64,000 nucleotides of DNA from Scenedesmus sp. ARA3. Its lineage: Eukaryota > Chlorophyta > Chlorophyceae > Sphaeropleales > Scenedesmaceae. Below are positions 56,644 through 64,000 of this stretch, one piece after another; the stretch's first letter is position 1; every line of letters begins with the position of its first letter. The translations under genes and the position numbers were made by a program. Under the pieces are notes generated by a model. That model was not told the DNA's origin. It saw nothing but the letters and a program-made list of their open reading frames with translations, and searched no databases. The DNA lies in contig RWJK01001830.1 in the NCBI GenBank assembly GCA_004335835.1, forward strand, positions 39,810 to 103,809. The letters are read 5' to 3'.

Positions 56644-57807
56644 CTGTCCTTCCCTGCAGGCTTCAGGGAGCGTCTGCTGGCCGACCCCTCCTTTATGGTC
56701 AAGCTGGCCATTGAGTGTGGCATCGGTGTGTGCACCAAGTGCACTGCGGAGTACACTAAGCGCGGCGACAGCTTCAACAAGGTGCGCCTGGCGCTGAAAT
56801 GCATGCAGGGGGTGGGGCAGGCAATGCACTAGCGTTCGCGTATGGGCCTCGTCTTGCTTGCTGCGTGGCTTTCGTTGGGGCGAGAAGAGCTTGCAAGGTG
56901 GCTGCCCACCGGTCTACCAGCTGGAGTGCTGCCCGAGCAGCAATGGCTTCTCGCTTCCGCTCACACCTGCCTATCTCTCGATCTGCGCGCAGGAGCTGGA
57001 CTTTGTGGCCGCCAACGTGGTGATGGCCATCATTGCGGACTTCATGCTGGTGTGGCTGCCCGCGCCCACGCTGTCCTACGCAGCAGCAGCCTCAGCCGGC
57101 AAGCTCAACCTCTTCAGCAAGCTCTTTGCGGGCTGCCCTGACAACGCCTTCCAGAAGGTGCAGCCGGGCATGCCTGCCTTCACGCTGCTGCAGCGCATGG
57201 GCGCGCCGGTGCGCAACGGGCTCAAGCTGGCCTGCGTGGGCTTCAGCGCCAGCATGATCGGCGTGTGCATGACCAACGCGCTGATCGCGCTGCGCACGGC
57301 GCTGGACCCGTCGTTTGCGCCGCTGAACCAGAGCCAGGACGTGATCGCGACCAGCCTGGCCTACGGCGCCTACATGGCCACCAGCAGCAACATCAGGTGC
57401 GGGGGCAGCAGGAGTGGTGCTGCAGCTGCCTGCTGGTTGTCTGCACAACGCGCAACCGAGCAAGCGGAAATACCTGTAACAATGCATACATTTTCCAACG
57501 TGGTGCATTTGCACACAAAATTTGCTGTTATAATGCATATATTCCAAGGCACTGCTGCAAAGACGTGCATGCTAGTCTTTCAGCGCTCTGCCTCACGTGT
57601 ATGTCTGTGTGTACTGTCATTGCTCCCCGCAGGTACCAGGTGCTTGCTGGCGTGGTGGAGGAGCGCGGCATCGAGTCGCTGTTCAAGGGCAACTACAAGC
57701 TGTGCGCGGTGCTCAGCTTCCTGGTGCGCACCGGCAACACCTTCCTGGGCAGCCTGCTGTGGGTGGACTTTGTGCGGCTGCTGGGCATGCAGAAGGCCTC
57801 GCACTGA
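55005..57807 (+). CDS. RETICULATA-related (DUF3411) chloroplast membrane protein
   Basis: Seven exons join in phase: 55005-55179, 55324-55452, 55919-56019, 56336-56411, 56660-56781, 56993-57396 and 57633-57807 (393 residues). Residues 1-about 65 are rich in Arg, Gln and Ser and end RRVNCQSS, like a chloroplast transit peptide. A polyglycine stretch typical of the family follows. The DUF3411 domain (about 136-390) contains LGWLMKFPGFRERLLADPSF, ADFMLVWLPAPTLSY, several membrane helices and GVVEERGIESLF. Members sit in the plastid envelope and affect chloroplast development, probably through metabolite supply. I rejected an ATG at 55106 because its frame is out of phase with exon 2. The final exon edge with its stop is echoed 62 bp downstream. 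Confidence 0.88.
55867..55918 (+). repeat. (CTG)n tract ending in an acceptor
   Basis: About 15 CTG units directly before ACTGCTGCAG|G of RETICULATA exon 3. A similar tract (56596-56642) precedes exon 5. Confidence 0.9.
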
Positions 57808-57892
57808 TGAGGGCAGAGGCGGCTGTTATAAAGCAACATTTGGCAGGCTGCCACATGGCTTCGCACTGATGAGGGCAGAGGCGGCTGGTGTG
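57799..57892 (+). repeat. Tandem echo of the RETICULATA gene end including the stop codon
   Basis: TCGCACTGATGAGGGCAGAG GCGGCTG from 57799 recurs at 57861 (offset 62), and GGCAGGCTGCCACA follows both copies. The unit carries the last two sense codons and TGA into the 3' UTR. Confidence 0.92.
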
Positions 57893-59185
57893 GTGAAGGT
57901 AATATGCGGCAGGCTGCCACATTCGTGCGGGCAGTAGTGTATAGAAACACTTATGTGTGGTGGTGGCGCGCTCATCGTGGAGCTCCTCTTGGCAGCTGCC
58001 ACTGATGTTGCCGCAGGACAGAGCAGCAGTGTGCGTGCTGGTCCTGCTGGGGAAGCATAAACCAGCGAAGCAATAGGTCGGCAGGCACAGCGACAAAACT
58101 GCCTGCTGCAAGTGTGCATGAATCCAACAGCATTGGTTACTTAAAATGCAGAGAATGCATATATTCCTGGTGTCATGTGGAAGGGCTTGAGGTTGTGCAG
58201 CGGGGTGCAGAAATGCTGCTGCAGGTGCACTGCACGCTTGGTCTGCTGTGCCAACCTGCGCATGGGACTTGAAGCGCAAGGCACCGCTGAGATTGCATCT
58301 CAGCAGCAGAGAGAGCGCATCTGCTGGGCATTTGTCACACAGCAGTTACTGCTCGCAAACTTCATGTTGCTGTGCATCCATACAGTCTGCTGACTGTATG
58401 GAGCGATCGCATCGCTACTTGCATGGTGTGTTGGGCTGCTGATGGTTGTGGCTGTCGTGCGTGCATTAGCTGTGGCAAAGTGTCGAGGCAGAGGATTATT
58501 GTGAATGCCATGGTACGTGGTACGTTGACCATTGGCATGGCAGCGACACGAGCAGCTGTAACAGCAGCCCTGCTGTGCATGGGCCCCATGCTGCTCCGGG
58601 AGCACAAGCAGTCCAGTGCTCATGGTCCCAGCCAGCTGCGCTAGACGGTTGTGCGGTCATGATGCATTCTCAATTTTTACTCCTGTTTATGCATCGCATC
58701 GTCTTTGGCACGCCAGCGTCGCGTACGGCTTCCACGTCGAGTCATCAACTAGAACGTACTTTGAGTGTGAGCTGCCGTTGCATGGGACCACGACAGTTAC
58801 TGCTGTCATGAGTACATGAGCTTGAATCAAAGCTTGAAACAACTGCAGCTCATGTGAAACGATCCCGAACCCTAAATAATCCAAGGGCGTGTGTCACAGG
58901 TCCTGTGCCTCAGTTGCAGGCTGTGGAGGTGTCGTCGATCGCAGACATCGCCGATTCTACGCACAGCATGTGCGAGCAAACCTTTGACACTGTGATTGGT
59001 CAAAATAGTCGAACACAGAATCTGTTGAAGATAGCACAGCGAGTTCGGAGCAGCTGACAGCAGCAATCTGCAGCGATTTATGAATTAGACTCCTTCAGGT
59101 GCTGCCTCTCGGCCGTTTCATCCGCAGCAGGCCAGCGGAAGCACAGCTCCAAAGCCAGCCAGGCCAGGAGGAGGCCCGCCTGCAC
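57808..59185. other. Intergenic: RETICULATA 3' side and kinase promoter
   Basis: About 1.4 kb. After the echoed gene end I find no coding or RNA signal. A single CCCTAAA motif lies at about 58869. Confidence 0.5.
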
Positions 59186-62100
59186 ATGCAGCGCAGGCTA
59201 GTGCCTGCATCAGCTCTGTTTATTGTATTATGGCTTTCAGCTTGTTTATGCCATGGCGAAGACGTGACTACGAGCAGTACAGCGTACGTGGCTGCTGCGG
59301 GAGCTGCGGATGGCTACAGCAGCCTGCTGGCAGCCTTGCAGAACCAGCAAATAACTCGAATCGTGCTGGCCACCAACTACACAGCCGGCGACGACTTCGA
59401 GCCGTTCAGTGATAAGCCAATATCAGTGGAGAGGTGAGCAGTCCTGTAGCTTTTGGCTGCAACAACAGGCACATCTGGGCACTCTTATGGATTTGTGACC
59501 GCAACATGTGATCAAGAATATTGTGATCAACTCATAACTTGCAGCTGCAGCCTATGCGCCACGCCTTGGTGGTCATGCGTAGTTGCTGTCTTGTTGCAGC
59601 AGCAAACCTTGGCACACTCAGGTCGCGTTCAAGCCGTGTAGAGCTGCTGTAAACTACATGCTTGTTGGGTCAGTAACGATGCATTGGTTACCTTTGCTCA
59701 GCTGCTGGGCCAAGCATGTTCTGCTGCTTGCATCACAGCATGGCGCAGGCCCTGCTGCTGTACCTGTACTCACACCTGGCAGGTAGTCTCCTGTGCATCC
59801 TTCCATATGCATCCCTTGATTGTTCTGTGCTGTGCCGCGCTGCGCTGCTGCCCTTGCAGGAATGTGACCATCACGGGCCTGCCCGGCACCATCCCGCTGC
59901 TGGACCTCAACCGGCGCGCAGGCGTGGTGCAGCTGTGCTCAACATGCACGCTGCGCCTGGCAAACATCAGCCTCGCCAACCTAACACGCAGCGGCGCAGG
60001 CATGGTCACATTCTTCCGCGGGCAGCTTGGGGCGCGGTTGCTGCAGGAAAATGGGTTTAGCGTGCGGCTGGTGTGCCAGCGCACCGACGTGGAGCGTGAG
60101 CAGGTCAACCAGACGCAGCGCAGCAGCCGCTTTCCCAGCCCGCCTGGGGGGCAGCAGCTGGCGCGCAGCGTGAACGCAACCTACCTGGTGAGCAGTAGTG
60201 CCCGCAGCGCACCAGCTGGCTGCAGCTGGCAGCAGAAGGTGGCAGAAGGCAGCAGCAGCAGCAGCTGTTGCTGATGCGTGCTGTGAGCAGGCATGTGCGC
60301 CTGTGGCTTACAGTATGACTGCAGCTGGGTTTGCTGGTGCTGCAGCTCTTGCGCTGCCTCCATGTTTCATCCAGCATGTGCATGCTAGCAGCAGCAGCGA
60401 CAGCAGCAGCAGCAGCAGCAAGCGCGTGCACATAGAGCACTGCTTGTCGTAGTTGCAGCGTGTGTCAGCGTTGTGCTTTTCTCTCCTGCTGCCTGCCTGC
60501 CGCCTCACCCCACCTCAGGGCCGCTCTTTCCCTGACGCCTTCCTGATTGAGGACGTCAGCTTGGACGTGCCGCTGACGGTGGTGCGCCCCGGCGTGTACT
60601 CGGGAGGCTTTGCGGTGCAGTGGCTCAACATGACGCGCGCGTGCTGGAGCTTTGTGGATGAGGACTGCGTGGAGCGCGAGACGTCGGCAGAGGTGTGCAT
60701 CGCGCAGCAGACGCAGCGGCTGCTGGCGGCGGCAGCTGGCAGCAGCGGCGGAGGCGGTGCGAAGCGAGCTGCGGCGATTGCGGTGCCAGTGGCTGTTGTA
60801 GGTGAGTGCGGGTGGGCTGCTGGGGGCAGCAGGTGGCAGCGGATGCATGGAGCAAATGGCATGTGAAGCGACCATTGTGTTGACTATGCTGGTAGGCAAC
60901 CGTGTTCTTGTAGCTGCATGGGACGGAATGCTGCAGCTGTGTGCATCCTCCAGCGCAGCGCTCCCCATGCGGCTGCTCACCCTGCAACCTGCTGTGTGTG
61001 CTTCCACCTCCGCTGCCCTCCTCAGGTGCGCTGCTGCTAGCAGCACTCGCACTGCTGCTGCAAAAGCGGCGGCGCCACCGCCAGCGGACCACGCTGCTGC
61101 CCAAGTCAGCAGCACCAGCTGATGCCCCTGCAGGCCCACAGCCGCCTGGGCAGCAGCAGCACCCAGCAGCAGCAGCAGTGACCAAGCAGCATGGTGACGG
61201 CACACGCATTGAGGTGGTGCTGTCAGGCAGCCCAGTTGCCAGCTCTGCAGAGATTGCTGCTGCTGCAGCTGACCCATTGCACCCAGCTCACACGGCTGCT
61301 GCAGCTCCAGCTGCCGCTGCTGCTGCTGTCTCTGCTGACAGCAGGGGAGCATCTTATCAGGGCTCCGCAGTTGATGCGGCACCTGCTGCTGTAGCCCTGA
61401 GCAGGGCTGTCACGCAGCACAGCGACAGTACCGTGTTCACTGAGTTGCCTGCAGACGGCAACATGCACAGGTGCGCGAACAGCAGCATGAGGCGGCTGAA
61501 TCAGCAGTGGCTTGCCCCGCTGTCTGTTTTCAGCATTTGTTGGGGCTGCAGCTGCAAGCAGCATGTCATGTTGGTGCTGTTATAGTAGCTGGTGCATCGC
61601 AAGCACAGCTATGGCATCTCCTTGATGCCTTTTGTGAAAGCACATGCGGCTGCGCAGACATCCATACCTCGCACACCTCTGCTCGCCTCAGGGCTCAGTA
61701 TGCACCCTGCTGCCTGTCTCCCTCCCCTCCCTCCTGCAGCGGCTCGCTGCACTCCGCGCCCAACGCCTCCGGGCTCAGCTTCAGCAGCAGCGCACACACA
61801 CACCACTCCAGCCCACACGCACACTCTGGGCCGCATCTACACTCCGGGCCCTGCGCCAGCATCGCCGGCACGATCAGCGCCATGGTGCCGCTGGCGGCGC
61901 AGGGCGGCTGGCAGCTGACCAGCAGCCGCACCAGCCAGGGGCTGCAGGCTGCTGCAGACACGGAGGGCAGCAGCATCGAGTGGGGCGAGCTGCTGGGGGC
62001 GGGCAGCTTCGGGCGCGTGTACAAGTGAGCGGGGTGTGTTGTGACAGCGGGGGCGGTGCTGCTTGCGCTGCGTCTCTGCAGCCACTTGTGTTTTTCTTCT

Positions 62101-63788
62101 GCAGCAGCATCTGCCTAGATGTAAAATTCTGCAGATACTGATATGATGTGCTGCCGCAATCTTGGTTTCACGGAATCTTGGTTTCACGGTTGTTGCAACT
62201 ATTGCTCAGCTCTGCCGCCTGCTGCTGCTGCTGCTGCTGCCCCTCAGGTGCCGCTGGGCGGGCATGGACGTTGCGGTCAAGGTCATCCAGCATGACGCGT
62301 CCGCGCTGGAGGCTGTGGAGAACGAGGTGCAGCTGCAGATGTACCTCAACCACCCCAACATCGTGAGTGGACGCGGCAGAGTCAGCCACAGCGTGGCTGG
62401 CACAGCTGGAGCACTGGCGGCGCATCGAGTGTTGTGGGGTTGAGGAGCGCTGCCTGCATGAATTCGCTGTGGCAGGTCTTGGCATGTGCAGCTGTCAGCG
62501 AAGCTTGCCTCTGCTCTGTTGCACGTTTAATGCAAGCTCACGCGTGCCGCCTGCTGACCGCTCCTGCTGTCGCCTGCAGGTGCGCGCGTTCCACTACATC
62601 ACGCACACGCGCAAGCCCAGCAGCCCCACCAGCCACAACGACGCCAACAGCGGCGCGCGCGCAGGCGGCGGCCTGGCAGCCACGCTCATGACGGGCAGCG
62701 GCAGCGGGCGCCGCTCCTCACCCGGCGATGCACCAACCTTCCTCAGCAACAGCAGCGCCACAGACACCTTCAGCAGCAGCAGGGGTGCAGCAGTGGCTGT
62801 GGTGCCAGCGCAGCGCAGCCCCAGCTGGGTGCAGAGCCACCTGCTGTCACCTGAGACGCCCAAGGTCAACCTGCAGCGGCTGGCGCCGGGCTCCTTCTCA
62901 GAGATGGAGAGTGGCGCGGGCTTCACTGCCGCAACTAATGCTTCATTCGCGCCCAGCAGCAGCGCCGCCACACTGCAGAGCCCCAGCAGCCCAGATGTGG
63001 ATGGCATGGGTGTGCGCAGCAGCAGCGGAATGGCAGTAAGAGGCGCAGCAGCAGCAGCAGCAGCAGCAGCGCCTGCAGGGCCTGCGCGTGTGGTGGAGTT
63101 TGAGCAGGCTAACGCTGGGCCTGACTACATGAGGAGGTCGCAACTGCCTGCAGCGCAGCGCACAGCAGCAGCAGCAGCAGCAGCAGCCAGCCCAAGGGCA
63201 GCAGCAGCGCCATCCTCAGAGGCAGGCTACAGCAGCAACAGCAGCAGCGACGGCAGCAGCAACCCTGTCAGCAACGGTCGTGCCACCAGCAGCAACGGGG
63301 GCACAAGCAGCAATGAGGCGCTCGGCGCCCCGCCTGGCTGGCCTATCCTGATGCTGGATCAGCCATTGAGTGGCAACACGGGGCCGGGCACTGCAGCTGG
63401 GCTGCACACACTGGGCACGCTTGCGATGCGGCTGGGGGCCTCGGGGGCGGTCGGCAGCAGCAGCGGCGGCATGCGGCGCGGCATTGGCAGCGGCGTGGTG
63501 GAGAAGAAGCTGCGCTTCAAGAGCGCACAGATCAGCGAGACATGGTGAGGGGCGGAGTGTGGCTGCATCACGGGGTGTAAAGGTCGTTTCTGCGGCAGCC
63601 TGTGCAGCAGTCTGTTGGCTTGGTATCAGGTGCGCATTGGTGTGCAGCTGTATGCACATCTGCACTGGTTTGTCGCAGGAGGCTGTGAAATGTAGCACAC
63701 TGATCTGCTGCTGCTGTCGCTGTTGCCGCAGGCTGGTTCAAGAGCTGTGCGACTGCGGCACGCTGGCGAGCATCGCGGCCAACTACTG
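59186..63788 (+). CDS. Receptor-like protein kinase (3' partial)
   Basis: Eight exons join in phase: 59186-59433, 59860-60187, 60519-60801, 61026-61470, 61740-62024, 62248-62362, 62580-63544 and 63732-63788; the last donor lies before the window edge. The first 24 residues form a signal peptide. An extracellular region follows with N-glycosylation motifs (NVTITG, NISLANLT, NMTR) and a beta-helix-like pattern (NVTITGLPGTIPLLDL). One membrane helix spans about 278-298, followed by RRRHR. The kinase domain begins with GAGSFGRVYK (521-530), Lys541 in VAVKVI and Glu556 in helix C, then the hinge ELCDCGTL. About 300 Ser/Ala/Gly-rich residues are inserted after HPNIV. It resembles algal TKL/RLK kinases; ligand unknown. 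Catalytic HRD and DFG lie beyond the window. A start at 59099 would put extra residues before the signal peptide. Confidence 0.85.
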
Positions 63789-63839
63789 GTGAGACGCGGG
63801 CTGTGTGCAACGCGTGTAGCAACATCAGCTGCACTGCCA

Positions 63840-64000
63840 GGACAGCTGCAGGTGTACATGCATGGTCAGGGTCATGCATGGTCAGGTGTACATGCATGGT
63901 CAGGGTCATGCATGGTCAGGGTCAGCTGCAGGTGTACATGCATGGTCAGGGTCAGCTGCAGGTGTACATGCATGGTCAGGGTCATGCATGGTCAGGGTCA
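63840..64000. repeat. Compound minisatellite at the window edge
   Basis: Interleaved units based on GTCATGCATGGTCAGG and AGCTGCAGGTGTACATGCAT, irregularly ordered, inside a kinase intron and continuing past the window. Confidence 0.9.

Noticed and set aside
1..64000. tRNA, rRNA or transposase genes
   Set aside because: I looked for T-loop GTTCRA contexts, rRNA cores and transposase or reverse-transcriptase motifs on both strands and found none that hold up by eye; a covariance-model scan would be decisive.

Overview
The window looks like nuclear DNA of a GC-rich chlorophyte green alga, probably Chlorophyceae (possibly Sphaeropleales). I base this on intron-dense genes with GT-AG borders, a chloroplast RETICULATA-type protein, a plant/algal cytochrome c peroxidase, UGUAA-type poly(A) motifs and very heavy CAG/CTG microsatellite content. 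Species is not identifiable by eye. There are two assembly gaps (7 N at 10793 and 348 N at 44392). All exon borders below were built by hand; reading phase was checked across every junction of the multi-exon genes.

Layout. 1-1.1 kb: 3' end of a DHH-family phosphoesterase (+). 4.4-7.8 kb: secreted LpqC/PHB-depolymerase-like esterase (-). It is divergent across 369 bp from a mitochondrial cytochrome c peroxidase at 8.1-12.5 kb (+). 13.7-21.5 kb: a 1670-residue FUSC/aromatic-acid-exporter-like membrane protein (-). 22.2-43.4 kb: a head-to-tail array of seven two-exon leucine-rich-repeat genes (-, period about 3.2 kb). Four look intact, one carries a premature TAG, one has a frame-breaking coding minisatellite and one has two frameshifts. 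45.0-47.3 kb: GNAT acetyltransferase (-), divergent across 332 bp from TFIIIC subunit 5 (GTF3C5/Tau95) at 47.6-51.4 kb (+). 52.4-54.4 kb: an eighth, inverted LRR relative (+). 55.0-57.8 kb: RETICULATA-related plastid membrane protein (+). 59.2 kb to the right edge: receptor-like protein kinase (+), cut off by the window.

The genes do not form one pathway. The interesting biology is structural. (1) Exon edges are repeatedly 'echoed': 20-65 bp spanning a splice junction recurs as a degenerate tandem copy about 60-220 bp away. This happens at eleven places in five genes, mostly at donors. (2) CAG/CTG repeats are strand-sorted by gene structure: sense-strand CTG just upstream of acceptors in introns, sense-strand CAG/GCA in exons. 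(3) The LRR array shares an 11-12-codon first exon, a conserved block about 65 bp upstream, CTG-bearing first introns and a hypervariable acidic loop, and it shows active birth and decay.
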